Under the pieces are notes generated by a model. That model had not been told where the DNA came from, ran no database searches, and worked only from the letters and a program-made list of their open reading frames with translations. Below are positions 11,694 through 22,669 of a DNA stretch of 64,000 nucleotides, piece by piece (position 1 is the stretch's first letter; every line of letters begins with the position of its first letter). A program made the translations under genes and the position numbers. The DNA is taken from positions 28,086,001 to 28,150,000 of the forward strand of contig NC_135240.1 of the NCBI RefSeq assembly GCF_947623445.1, given 5' to 3'. The stretch comes from Clavelina lepadiformis (taxonomy: Eukaryota > Chordata > Ascidiacea > Aplousobranchia > Clavelinidae).

Positions 11694-12468
11694 CAGGGCT
11701 CTCACAAATGCAAACCAGAAAATCCCTAAAGCTATGCCAAAAAATCCCTATATGGTATGAAAAATCCCTAAACCATAATTAGCGCGTTATACTATTATTT
11801 TATCACTAGGGCGATTATTTTTTGACCTAAAAACGAAAGTTTTTGACCTAAACATTGAAAATTTTGAGAAATTGTCACATTAAAAAACTTTTTTTTGACA
11901 AATTGTCACGTATGAAGAACTCAAGTAGGTAATTGACTACGTAGGTAATTAACTACGGTTAATTGTCGTAGAACCGTAATCCTCTACTCTACAGTCTACA
12001 CCTATGTTCCCTCTAATTTTTTACGAATCTGAGCAAACACACTAACTCCCTGAGCGGTCCCTTGGACCACTGTGAGCAACATCCGATGTGCTTACTGTGG
12101 CCATTATTTTGCATTTATTTTATTTTCAATTCAGGTTGGATTTTTTTCTTGTGCGCAGGCGCAGCACAGATTTTCTGTGCGTGAAGAGTGAAGACCTTGT
12201 CAGTAGTGCACATTTGCGCATGCGCGCAGCTTAGAGGGAACATTGCTCTACACTCTAATCGCAATGCAGAATGCACACCAAGGATTCCTTGGCAAGGAAG
12301 CACATGTCAGAAGCATGACTAACATTGAAGTCTTAATACGTACTTTATACGTATCAACAATTTCAAAAATCCCCAAAAAATCCCTAAATCATCAAAATCC
12401 CTAAACTTGTCCCTAAAAGGGGCTAAAAGTTCCAATTTGGAACTAAATCCCTAAAAGTGAGAGCGCTG
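11694..12468. mobile_element. Composite hAT MITE, copy A (775 bp)
   Basis: Ends CAGGGCTCTCAC and GTGAGAGCGCTG are inverted repeats, flanked by a perfect 8-bp duplication ACCAGTTA (11686-11693 and 12469-12476). Subterminal regions repeat the motif AATCCCTA many times. A second hAT element (12002-12245) sits inside. Copy B at 13065-13839 has the same length and appears essentially identical in opposite orientation. Confidence 0.92.
12002..12245. mobile_element. hAT MITE nested in composite copy A (244 bp)
   Basis: Inverted ends read ATGTTCCCTCTAA on the left and, reversed, AATGTTCCCTCTAAGC on the right. The flanks GTCTACAC (11994-12001) and CTCTACAC (12246-12253) form an 8-bp duplication with one mismatch. 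The TGTTCCCTCTAA terminus and GCGCATGCGC interior resemble a hAT end type widespread in animal genomes. Confidence 0.85.
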
Positions 12469-12726
12469 ACCAGTTAGTTTCCAATTGAAATACTTCATTT
12501 CAGGATTCCCCCAATTTGATACTTAAATATCTTATCATAGAAATCTAGAAAGATTATGGTGGCTGAACTGTGTTAACCCAGTGAAAAGTAAAATATAAAA
12601 AAAAATAAGTTGGCATTCTATGAGGTTAACTTTTATTTTCAGATTTTTGACTACCCATAAAACTCTGAAAATTTTCATTATTCATAGAAATCTAATATGA
12701 TTGAGTGTATAGTCTACTCTATAGTG

Positions 12727-13053
12727 CAGAGGTCGGGAACCTATGGCTCGCGAGCCAGATGTGGCTCTTTTGATGACGACATCTGGCTCGCAGATAAATC
12801 TGAGCTGGCATTTCTTAGCACAATTGTTACGAATAAAACCCTTTCTGTGATTGTAAGTCGCATTAACAGTAAGAATCAGGTTATTAAAGAATAAATTCAG
12901 ACATTTACCGTTGTCTAAAATTGTTGGTTTTACTTCAAAATGCACACGTTAGTTGCACTAAGTGTTGAAAAATATTATATGGCTCTCATGGAAATACAAT
13001 TAAAAATATGTAGCTTTCATGGCTTCCTTAGCCAAAAAGGTTCCCGATCCCTG
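12727..13053. mobile_element. hAT MITE with CAGNGGTCGGGAACC ends (327 bp)
   Basis: The left end CAGAGGTCGGGAACCT pairs with the right end AGGTTCCCGATCCCTG; the flanking 8-bp duplication CTATAGTG is perfect (12719-12726 and 13054-13061). The interior begins with a palindromic CTCGCGAGCC and 'ATGTGGCTCTTTT'. From memory this terminus and subterminal sequence closely match hAT MITE families known in vertebrates; that comparison is unverified here. Confidence 0.93.
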
Positions 13054-13064
13054 CTATAGTGTAT

Positions 13065-13839
13065 CAGCGCTCTCACTTTTAGGGATTTAGTTCCAAATTG
13101 GAACTTTTAGCCCCTTTTAGGGACAAGTTTAGGGATTTTGATGATTTAGGGATTTTTTGGGGATTTTTGAAATTGTTGATACGTATAAAGTACGTATTAA
13201 GACTTCAATGTTAGTCATGCTTCTGACATGTGCTTCCTTGCCAAGGAATCCTTGGTGTGCATTCTGCATTGCGATTAGAGTGTAGAGCAATGTTCCCTCT
13301 AAGCTGCGCGCATGCGCAAATGTGCACTACTGACAAGGTCTTCACTCTTCACGCACAGAAAATCTGTGCTGCGCCTGCGCACAAGAAAAAAATCCAACCT
13401 GAATTGAAAATAAAATAAATGCAAAATAATGGCCACAGTAAGCACATCGGATGTTGCTCACAGTGGTCCAAGGGACCGCTCAGGGAGTTAGTGTGTTTGC
13501 TCAGATTCGTAAAAAATTAGAGGGAACATAGGTGTAGACTGTAGAGTAGAGGATTACGGTTCTACGACAATTAACCGTAGTTAATTACCTACGTAGTCAA
13601 TTACCTACTTGAGTTCTTCATACGTGACAATTTGTCAAAAAAAAGTTTTTTAATGTGACAATTTCTCAAAATTTTCAATGTTTAGGTCAAAAACTTTCGT
13701 TTTTAGGTCAAAAAATAATCGCCCTAGTGATAAAATAATAGTATAACGCGCTAATTATGGTTTAGGGATTTTTCATACCATATAGGGATTTTTTGGCATA
13801 GCTTTAGGGATTTTCTGGTTTGCATTTGTGAGAGCCCTG
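13065..13839. mobile_element. Composite hAT MITE, copy B (775 bp, inverted relative to copy A)
   Basis: Ends CAGCGCTCTCAC and GTGAGAGCCCTG; flanks TAGTGTAT (13057-13064) and AAGTGTAT (13840-13847), an 8-bp duplication with one mismatch. It inserted immediately beside the CTATAGTG target of the 327-bp element. Its length and visible sequence match copy A, but its target duplication differs, so A and B are independent insertions rather than an inverted duplication of the locus. Confidence 0.92.
13288..13531. mobile_element. hAT MITE nested in composite copy B (244 bp)
   Basis: Mirror image of 12002-12245 with the same ends and same position inside the host element. The nested insertion is therefore part of the mobile composite and predates spread of the 775-bp family. 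Confidence 0.85.
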
Positions 13840-13847
13840 AAGTGTAT

Positions 13848-14814
13848 GCTTAATGGTAAAAAGTACATGGAAAGATCGTAGCAAAGCGGGTAGCCCCAAA
13901 ATATATAGGTTCGCTTAGACTGGAAAACTGATTTGCAAATTATTTGAAACCGTGCATTTAGTTAGGCCTAAGTGATCGTGATTCTAAACACTGTTCTAAA
14001 CATAGGTTTTAAAACTTGCTACAAGTAGGCCTAAAGCACAAATTTTCAAGATCACTGTTTATTTTTCATTTGCTGACAACTTTATGGTTTACTATAGAAT
14101 GTCTTCTTACAGAAACAAAGAACATTTACACCGTGCATAGACGAATGTGAATTGAAGAAACAGCTATATAACAACTTATGTAACACAAAAATAACCTTCA
14201 CTTTATATTAGGATTGTAAAAAAAACAAAAGCATATAAAAAGAATGCAGTGCCCTTTGCTTGCCAGTGATTCAGCTCATGCAAAGGATAACCGCGGCACT
14301 TGCCTGTGCTTTCAGCTCGCTACCATGAAACATTGTTCACACTGCACATACATAAGTACGTATGCTTGTGCTATAAAAGAAGTTGTGACGATAATGAGAT
14401 ATTATACTGTTTTGTTTACGGAAATTGCTTTCATGAAACGTGACATAAAAATGCTGACGAGATTCTGGTTTTGCAAACCTGCTCATTGCTTTTGTTTGTG
14501 ATTGAATTTTGTATCGTCTAGTGTAATCATTACTTTGCGGTGTATTGTTTTAAATTCGCGACATAATTTTTGTGCCTGGCTATGTTACATAAGTCAGTCG
14601 CAGTCATTCAATCAATTCCTGTGTTAAGTTAATAGCTGCAACATGGCTGAATCAACATCTTATGCTGTTGATGTGCCAATGTACTGTTTATATGTAATCG
14701 CTTAAAGAAGCTTCAACATAATCAGTATATGTAGTTGTCATTCTTGTTTAACCTTGTTTAATACATATTAAGGCCGATGTAGTGCCAAATATTGACTTTA
14801 CTTTGTGACGCAGT
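13848..14814. other. Intergenic, no supported gene
   Basis: No motif-bearing frame. The 85-codon ORF near 14244-14501 has ordinary intergenic composition and no family resemblance. Confidence 0.45.
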
Positions 14815-15300
14815 AAATTCATTGTCTGTTCAATCATTCAAGTAGGTCAACATCTGTAACTTGTGTACGGTATTTTCTTTGCGAGTATACATGCATTCGA
14901 AAGAGTTACAGTATCATACTGTTCAGCCATTGAATACCACTCAAAGAACCTTTAAACTTTCATTCCCTAGTGTGTCTTCTGCGGGGCAAAGATATCCGAG
15001 GGTGAAATAGGAATATGCAAGCACCGGCTTTAATATGATCATTATAAGAAACCGTGTTCTACGAATATACCAGTACCGGCCATGATGTATAAATGTATGG
15101 TATAAGCACCGAGTTTTACGAATATGCCAGTACCGGTCTTTAATTGTATGGCATAAGCACAAGGTTTTACAAAAGTCCAAGCGCCGGGTTTTGCGAATAT
15201 ACAAGCTTGGCCGTTTTTAATCTTTACTGGAAATTCTAATTTTATGTGATGTCTATGCAATGGACAATGTTTAATTGTAGCGAGCTGAAGCACCGGCCTA
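14815..15300 (+). repeat. Dispersed repeat family with ~51-bp tandem ACCGG units, copy 1
   Basis: The 3' part is several imperfect units of about 51 bp, each with a GCACCGGGTTTTACGAATAT-like block and a GTACCGG block. The leader ('GTAACTTGTGT...CGGTATTTTCTTT' and 'CTTTAAACTTTCATTCCCTA') is shared with copies at 22670-23052 (+) and 58206-58775 (-). Leader plus tandem body recurring together means this is a mobile or formerly mobile family, not a local satellite. Superfamily unknown. Confidence 0.8.
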
Positions 15301-15384
15301 GTACCGGGTTTTAATGAAACCCTTTGATACTTGTGACAAAATTACTGCCATGTTGAATAGAATTGTCTTTAAGTTATAGAATGA

Positions 15385-15608
15385 AGAAAGTGCCGCATTT
15401 GAGAGCGAGGTTGTTGATTCTGAAACCTTGAATGAAAGAACTCATTCCCAGAATATAACATGTCAGCGAAAAAGTTTCTTGATGAATGCTTATCATGCGG
15501 TAAAAACTTTAAGAACACGTTGCTTGCTGTATCCTTCTTTTAACTTCAACAAAGTTAAAGATTTTCTCAACCACATGCCACCAAATTTGTTGTTGCCAAA
15601 CTCTAGAC
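15385..15608 (+). pseudogene. Zinc-finger gene remnant (acidic linker region), cut by a hAT insertion
   Basis: Around 15385-15440 the frame reads EVVDSETLNERTHS, matching the linker EVVDSENLNKENS of the intact gene at 17505. Similarity then fades and a hAT element sits at 15609-16054. Beyond it, 16240-16400 matches the 3' flank of the intact gene. This is unit 1 of the decayed tandem array. Confidence 0.7.
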
Positions 15609-16054
15609 CAGGGGTGGACAAACTTTTTGTACTGAGGGCCGCATTAGAAAAAATGTTGCAGCCGGCGGGCCGCACACTCTCATTACAAAGTAGGAAAATT
15701 TACCCGGTGTGTAAATAAACGCATATTCATTTTAAACACAATTTTTGCATTTCACACTCAGTTACGTTTAAAGCTACGCAATCTTCATCACAAAGACCTA
15801 CGGTAGCCGCTACCGTATTTGTATTTTATGATCAAACAATGCGTGAGAAGTGTACGGCTAGTTGCTGAAAGCATGTTGCAATACATGCGCGACTGACGTG
15901 TGTGTGTTTAGGCACTGAAAGTGAAGAGAAAAACACACTCGTAAAGGGAATAATATTTTGTCATGTAACCTGTTTAATTAAAACAATAAGTGATGAGTAG
16001 GAGTTTCTGCAAGTGCCGGCGGGCCGCATGCGGGCCGTAGTTTGCCCACCCCTG
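15609..16054. mobile_element. hAT MITE, 446 bp
   Basis: The left end CAGGGGTGGACAAACTTT pairs with the right end TAGTTTGCCCACCCCTG. A perfect 8-bp duplication CTCTAGAC flanks it (15601-15608 and 16055-16062). Subterminal GGGCCGC/GCGGGCC blocks are typical of Charlie-like hAT MITEs. A frame at 15428-15718 runs across the left boundary and is a shadow. Confidence 0.93.
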
Positions 16055-16239
16055 CTCTAGACATAGGCAGTAAGCATCCAGCACGCGCACGACAAGTACC
16101 TTTTGATAAAGCACTTTGATACAATGATGGTATTGGAAATTATGAATTGGATTAAGAAAATTATATGTCAGTCTGTTCATTTATTAACTTGTAAATTTTC
16201 AACACTCATTAGAGTCATTACACAACTATTTCGGATATT

Positions 16240-16760
16240 TACTGCAAATCTTATGAATACAGATCCCATATATGTAGATGTGGAAATGTTTTGGTTTTTG
16301 TTTACATTCGGCGCTATAGTAATGTTAGTATTAATTAATACTTCTACCAAGTAAAACTAGTTTGGTGATATGTTATTTATACCAACGATTCTTTTGTTTT
16401 GCACCATAAAAGTCTTTTCATTTTTAAACATTTGCAAAATTCATATTGCGAAATGTGATCCATTTTTGGATGTTTGTTTCATTTTGTCTTGATTTTCGCT
16501 GATTGCAATATCTCTGGATTGATGTAATAATTTTCCCAGTTTCTTTATATTTCTGTGTTCACGTCATATGCAGTTTTCTTCTATTCACATTCATTTTCTT
16601 TGACAATAGGTCATAAGTATAAATCACACCATATTCAACTATGGAGTTTCAACCAAATTGAAGACTGGTTGACGTTGTATTGAAAGCAATCAGTGATCTG
16701 ATTTTACAAGAACTTTGCTTTGACCCAAAGAAAAATAAGAATGACAAATTTTTAATGTTG
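16240..16760 (+). pseudogene. 3' flank of unit 1 and a decayed zinc-finger N-terminal exon
   Basis: 16240-16400 matches the 3' flank of the intact zinc-finger gene (compare 19290-19440 and 20630-20790). About 16638-16730 ('ATGGAGTTTCAACCAA', then 'CAGTGATCTGATTTTACAAG') is a worn copy of the intact gene's first codons (ATGGAGTGTCATCCAAG, then CAGTGATATGATTTTAGAAG). It has lost its frame. Confidence 0.6.
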
Positions 16761-17504
16761 ATAAAAGCTACAATACAATATTTTAAGAATTATATTAATT
16801 CTTCACCAAAGAGAGCAAAGTTATCGGCGAATAACTGCGTTAATTTCATCAAAACCTAAAAATTGTTTGCACCCAACCCCACACTCTCACAAATAGGCTA
16901 CTTCTATAGGCTAAAATAGCTATTGACCAATTTTCAAACTTTACTTTGGACTTTATTTGAAGTTTTTAGTTAACGTGTTAATACTAGTTAACGTTTATTA
17001 AAACAGAATTGCTAGTCCAAAAAAAATATAAATAGTTGCATAGGACGTGACTGTAAACTACATAACACTTATATAGATGAAGTCTTAGCATTAAGCAGCC
17101 GACCTGCCCACACTACACTTACTACTGAATAACGGCGTACAGATGAAAACCAACATAAAACGCAAAAATCAATTAAGGCGGCGTGATTATGTACGAGGCA
17201 GACAAGGGAAAACAAACAGAAAAAGGAATGTCACCGCAGGTGCATTGTTAAAATTATGCTTTGATGAAATGAGTTAGTACGTTGGACAGATAAAAACCAA
17301 CACACAACCAATTATGCGCGCGGCAGAAAATGAAGACAAAGGAATGTCATTGCTTATATTTACTTCCCCAGCAAATAAGTTACAAATATAAACAATGTCA
17401 CATATAATCCTAGCCTAGCCATTCATGTGGTATCCGTCCAACGCTACATTAAAGATCATTTTCTGTTTTTTTTTTTGTTTTAGCTAGCAACTTTATAGCT
17501 TAGT

Positions 17505-19274
17505 ATGGAGTGTCATCCAAGTGGTAAGCATGTCAAGATTATTTTGAGAAGAATCAGTGATATGATTTTAGAAGATTTAAAATCTATACAACAAGATGGT
17601 GTGAAGTTGGAATTTGCCAAAATACAAGAAAACATGGAAGACATGTATTTAAAGCTTCTTGCACAATCAAAGATAACTGAAACCATGAACAATGCAATGC
17701 CAATTGAAGAAACATTGCAACCATCAGCTATTCAGTCTGAGTCTGATACTAGCATTTGTATTCAGGAAGTTCATTCTGAGAAGGCATCAGTTGTAGCTCA
17801 TCTTGAAGCTATTGAAGAAACATCTTTGTCACTGCAGGAGATTGAAATTTTTCCGATTGAGACAGATGCTACATTTACTCTCATGTCAAATAATGTTTTC
17901 CCTCAGTTGGAGAATGAAGGGAATGCAACATTCGATGATGAGGTTGTTGATTCTGAAAACTTGAATAAGGAAAACTCACATGAGGAATACAGCAAATTGG
18001 CTACGAAATTTCCTGATAAAAACATAACAAATCGTGAGAGCAATTTTGGAGAAGTTAAATGTTCAACAATTGTTCGAATTGACAAAATAAAGCATTTCTG
18101 TTGCACGGTTTGTGATAAGTCTTTTACACAAAAATCTAACATGAAAATTCATTCAAAGACTCACAAGAGTATAAAGTTGTATCAATGTCGAGTTTGTTGC
18201 AAATCATTTTCACGAAACAACACTTTAAAGGAACATATGAGAGTCCACACTGGAGAACGTCCTTATCAATGCAAGGTTTGTTGCAAATCATTTTCACGAA
18301 ACAGCCATTTGCAGCTTCATATGAAATTCCATACTGGAGAGCGCCCTTATCAATGTGTTGTTTGTTGCAAATCATTTTCACGAAACAGCGATTTGAATCA
18401 ACATATGAAAGTTCACACTGGAGAGCGCTCTTATCAATGCAAGGTTTGTTGCAAATCATTTTCACAAAACAACACTTTGAAGCAACATATGAAAGTCCAC
18501 ACTGGAGAGCGCTCTTATCAATGCAAAATTTGTTGCAAATGTTTTTCACAAAATAACACTTTGAAGCAACATTTTAAAATCCACACTGGAGAGCGTCCTT
18601 ATGAATGTGATGTTTGTTTGAAATCATTTTCGCAAAATAGCCATTTGCAGCGTCATATAAAAGTTCACACTGGAGAGCGCTCTTATCAATGTGATGTTTG
18701 TTTGAAATCATTTTCGCAAAATAGCCATTTGCAGCGTCATATAAAAGTTCACACTGGAGAGCGCTCTTATCAATGTGATGTTTGTTTGAAAACATTTTCG
18801 CTAAACAGCCATTTGCAGCGTCATATAAAAGTTCACACTGGAGAGCGCCCTTATCAATGCAAAATTTGTTGTAAATCTTTTTCACTTTGCAGCCATTTGC
18901 AGCGTCATATGAAAATCCACACTGGTGAGCGCTTTTACCAATGCGATGTTTGCTGCAAATCGTTTTCAGAAAACAGCAGTTTGCAGCGTCATATGAAAGT
19001 CCACACTGGAGAGCGCCCTTATCAATGCAAGATTTGCTGCAAATCGTTTTCACTAAACAGCACTTTGAAGCAACATATGAAAGTCCACACTGGAGAACGC
19101 CATTATCAATGCAAAATTTGTTGCAAATCATTTTCACGAAACAGCACTTTGAAGCAACATATGAAAGTTCATACTGTAGAGCGCCCTTTTCAATGCAAAG
19201 TTTGCTGTAAAGCATTTTCACAAAACGGCCATTTGCAATGTCACATGAAAGTCCACACTGAAGAGTGCCCTTAA
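17505..19274 (+). CDS. C2H2 zinc-finger protein with 14 tandem fingers
   Basis: 589 residues, intact. Residues 1-195 form a charged, partly acidic N-terminus beginning MECHPSGKHVKIILRRISD, with helical propensity and no KRAB, BTB or ZAD domain. Fourteen C-x2-C-x12-H-x3-H fingers follow from about residue 198, most 28 residues apart with TGERPYQC-type linkers. Two recognition-helix types recur, NSHLQR and NSTLKQ, pointing to recent finger duplication. Such proteins bind DNA in the nucleus; target and effect are unknown. A polypyrimidine tract and TTTTAG acceptor just before the ATG, conserved in the decayed unit near 20090, suggest a 5' untranslated exon upstream. The N-terminus recurs in decayed paralogues at 16.6, 20.1 and 43.2 kb, so this is the surviving member of a local family. 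Confidence 0.9.
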   Translation: MECHPSGKHVKIILRRISDMILEDLKSIQQDGVKLEFAKIQENMEDMYLKLLAQSKITETMNNAMPIEETLQPSAIQSESDTSICIQEVHSEKASVVAHLEAIEETSLSLQEIEIFPIETDATFTLMSNNVFPQLENEGNATFDDEVVDSENLNKENSHEEYSKLATKFPDKNITNRESNFGEVKCSTIVRIDKIKHFCCTVCDKSFTQKSNMKIHSKTHKSIKLYQCRVCCKSFSRNNTLKEHMRVHTGERPYQCKVCCKSFSRNSHLQLHMKFHTGERPYQCVVCCKSFSRNSDLNQHMKVHTGERSYQCKVCCKSFSQNNTLKQHMKVHTGERSYQCKICCKCFSQNNTLKQHFKIHTGERPYECDVCLKSFSQNSHLQRHIKVHTGERSYQCDVCLKSFSQNSHLQRHIKVHTGERSYQCDVCLKTFSLNSHLQRHIKVHTGERPYQCKICCKSFSLCSHLQRHMKIHTGERFYQCDVCCKSFSENSSLQRHMKVHTGERPYQCKICCKSFSLNSTLKQHMKVHTGERHYQCKICCKSFSRNSTLKQHMKVHTVERPFQCKVCCKAFSQNGHLQCHMKVHTEECP

Positions 19275-19659
19275 TGAAATTTTTCGTTTAGGTGTTAATC
19301 AGATTTATTATAAATGTAGATGTGTCAATGTTTTGATATTTGTTTGCATTCAAAGCTACAGCAATGTTAGCATTAATATTTCCTCCACATAAAGCAATTT
19401 CTGTGATTTGTTATTTATGCCAATGATTATTATGTTTTGCCCTATCAAAATTTTGCTTCATTTTTTAACATTTGCAAAAGTCATATTACGAAATGTGAAC
19501 CATTTTTGAATGTTTGTTTCATTCTGTCTTGATTTTCGCTGATTGCAATGTCTTTGTCTTTGGTTCGATGTAATAATTTTCCCAGTTTCTTTATATTTCT
19601 GTATTCACGTCATATGCAGTTTCCTGCTATTCACATTCATTTTCTTATTAAACACATCA

Positions 19660-20640
19660 TAAGTATAAACCGCACTATGTTCAAGTATGACGTACCAACC
19701 AAATTGTAGACTGGTGGACATTGTATTAAAAGCACTCAGTGATCTGATTTCAAAAGAACTTTGCTTTTGACTTTTTGTGAAATATTCAGTTAACGAGTTC
19801 GTTTGATTCGTTACAAACGTAGAGGTTTCAATCATGAATTTTAACTTTAATGAACCTTTTAAACATGTTTTTGGTTTTTGTTATTGTGATGTCACCATTA
19901 GCATATGTTGCACATCAGCAATGCTTCTTTGCTTCACATGCAATGCCAGCACATGTTGTTCTCATTCATGTGATATCATATTCATGTGAAATATAAACAA
20001 TGTCATGTATAATCATGAAATGTCATTCATTTTGTGTCCATCGAACGCTTCAGTAAATATCATTTTTGTTTTTTTGGTTTTAGCTAGTCACATCATAGTT
20101 TAGAATGGAGTGTCATCCAAGTGATAAGCATGTCAAGATTATTTTAAAAAGAATCAGTGATATAATTTTAAAAGAATTAAATTCTATGTGACAAGATATG
20201 AAGTTGGAATTTGACAAATGCAAGAAAACATGAAAGATTCAAGGCTTCAAGGATTATTCTTCTTGAAGAAATAAAGAAATGTAAAACCATGAACAGTTCA
20301 ATGCCAAATGAGGAAATATTGGAACAATAACATGAAAGTCTGAAATTGACATTTGTATTAAGGAAGTTCATTTGGAGATTGCATTTGTTTCTCCTCATAT
20401 TGAAGCTATCAAAGGTAAGTTTTTATAACATACAAAAACTGTGCAAATGTAACTTTTGACTTGGTATATGCAACAGTTTAATTTGGTGCAGCAGTTTGGT
20501 TTGAATTACTTCTGTTCCGTGTTTTGTTGGAATAATTCAAATATACAGTAATATCATGAAAAGTCTGACATTGACATTTCGATTGAATGAGGAAACAGAG
20601 TAAGTTTTTGATGAAGTTTTTGATTTAGGTGTTAATCGCA
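19660..20640 (+). pseudogene. Zinc-finger unit without a finger array
   Basis: 20104-20416 aligns with the first ~100 codons of the intact gene, starting at ATGGAGTGTCATCCAAGTG and preceded by the same TTTTAGCTAG acceptor region. It has an in-frame TGA where CAA codes glutamine, plus frameshifts. Sequence matching the 3' flank begins around 20620, so the finger exon has been deleted. A more worn first-exon copy lies at 19676-19770. Confidence 0.75.
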
Positions 20641-20859
20641 TCTATTATAAATGTACATGGGACAATATTTTGGTATTTTATTACATTCAAAGTTATAGTA
20701 ATGTTAACATTAATCCTTATATCACATAAAGCTAGTTTGGTGATTTGTTATTTGTTATATATTTATGATTATTATGTTTTGTGCCATAAAGATCTTGTAT
20801 CATTATAAAAAATTTGCAAAACTCATGTTTCGAAATATCAAAGATTTTAGAATGTTTGT

Positions 20860-21480
20860 ATCATTTTGTTTTGGTTTTTGCTGATTGCGATGTCTTTGGA
20901 TTTATGTATTAATTTTTCTAGTTTCTTCATATTTCTGTATACGTATCATATGTTCATAACATAACCCGCTCCATATTCAACTGTAGAGTGTCAACCAGGT
21001 CGTAGACTGGTGGACTTTGTATTAAAAGCAGTCAGTGATCTGATTCCACAAGAACTTTGCTTTTGTTTTTTTGTGAAGTTTTCAGTTAACGTGTTAATAT
21101 GTTCTGTTATAAATGTACATGATGCAATCAAGAGATTTAACTTTAATAAACCTTTTTAAATGTGTTTTTGTTATTTAATTACGTACAGAGTTATCGTAAT
21201 GTTATTATTCACATTGCTCGCAAATAAGCAATGCTTCTTTGCTTTACATAGCAATGCTAGCACATGTTTATCTCAATTTCATGTGAGTTTTGTTGATTGC
21301 ACCGTTTTTGAATGCTTCTAGTTTTTTAACAGGTTCTATATATTGCCAAGCATTTCACAGTTTTGCATGTTCATTTACTTTCCCCAGCAAACAGGTTACA
21401 AATGTAAAAATGTCAAATATATTTTTGAAATGTCATTCAAATGGTATTGTCAATTGTCCTAATTAGGCGTACTTTTTTTA
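20860..21480 (+). pseudogene. Fourth decayed zinc-finger unit (5' region only)
   Basis: About 20980-21070 repeats the worn first-codon block ('GTCAACCAGGTCGTAGACTG', 'CAGTGATCTGATTCCACAAG'), and 21355-21450 repeats the upstream region 'TTCCCCAGCAAACAGGTTAC' seen at 17360. No fingers remain. Confidence 0.6.
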
Positions 21481-22669
21481 AATTTTCCAATTACAAGTTT
21501 GCTTGTGCATCAACTTGCAATAAGTCACTCTTGGGTTATAGGTGGTACTTTAAAAGTGGTGGTACTTTAATACACTTACTGTGCTTTCACATGACGTCAA
21601 AACATGTTCTAATTGGTCAACTTTTAATTGTTCTTAAAAGTCAGATTGCAATAAATAAGATAATTGTGGTATACACTAACCAGAGTGTAAATGTCAGTTT
21701 CTCTTCAATTTGAACGTTCATTGCGTGGTTTTCGTAAGGATAAAGCTTGGACTCACTTTCCATAACTTGCTTTAAAAAAACATGTTTCAGATTTTGTAAT
21801 AGTGGCGCATTATCCACACCAAATGTTTTGACCCAAAAACCCAATTTTGTTACTTTCAGAGCAATTTTTAGCTTAAGTTTGCAGTTTGCACGCGACCTAG
21901 TACGTTAGGTTATTCAAGCACTCCAACGGGTAGGGTAATTCCCAAGCTTACAAAACAAAAACAACCATACAGCTCTCTGATTGGTCTAGTTTGGTATTTA
22001 AATGTTTTTGTCAACAGAATCATAGAAATCTTAATTTTACCCTGTTTGACGGGACGCCGCATCCAATACAGCTTCGTATGTAATATATATACTCAAAGAT
22101 ACGAAGCACTTGTCACGCAAAATTAAGTAGCGCGTCTGAAACTCATTGTAAGACGCTCTTCGACAACAATGTTAAAGAATTTTAGAATAAGTTTAACCAA
22201 AGATTTACCCAAGATGTTTGCTCTTTGTCTAAGGCAATGAAAGTTTTCATCACCGGCACAATGTTGGTGAAATAGCTGAGAGATCGTCTGTGTAGCGTTG
22301 CTTTAGTCCAAGAGCAGCTTTCATACCTGTCCAAGTTTTATGATATAGATTTTGCATTAATGTAATCGCAATTTCATATATTTGTAAAGTAATATCTGTA
22401 GAAAATCTATGCATTACTTCACTTAGCGAAATGGTAAAAGTAATGGCGGACAAGGAAAACATATTCGGATACAGTATAAGGAAACTATATATTCGGATAC
22501 AGTATAAGGAAACTATGAGGAAACTTAATCAAGCGTAAATGTTCTGATTAAAGATTTACTTTCCCTGCATGTTTTGTTTTCTTGTTTGCAAGTTAAGTTT
22601 TTCATGTTGAAAGTTTTCTCTCAAATCGACGGTAATCTCCAAGGTTTTTGAGCGGAAAACGCAGAGGCA
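21481..22669. other. Intergenic, no supported gene
   Basis: No recognisable domain on either strand; short ORFs near 21641-21844 and 22250-22462 have no motif. A short direct duplication 'TATTCGGATACAGTATAAGG' occurs at about 22460-22520. Confidence 0.4.

Noticed and set aside
12115..13418. Identical 62-codon ORFs at 12115-12303 and 13230-13418
   Set aside because: Identity reflects the two composite hAT copies; the frame crosses the nested MITE boundary and has no domain.
18136..19221. Long cysteine-rich antisense ORFs (and plus-strand alternates at 18185-18556) over the finger array
   Set aside because: They are other-frame shadows of the 84-bp finger repeat; their own repeat period equals the finger period.
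18200..19260. Regular ~84-bp repeats resembling a repeat-spacer array
   Set aside because: They encode tandem C2H2 fingers; this is eukaryotic DNA and not a CRISPR array.
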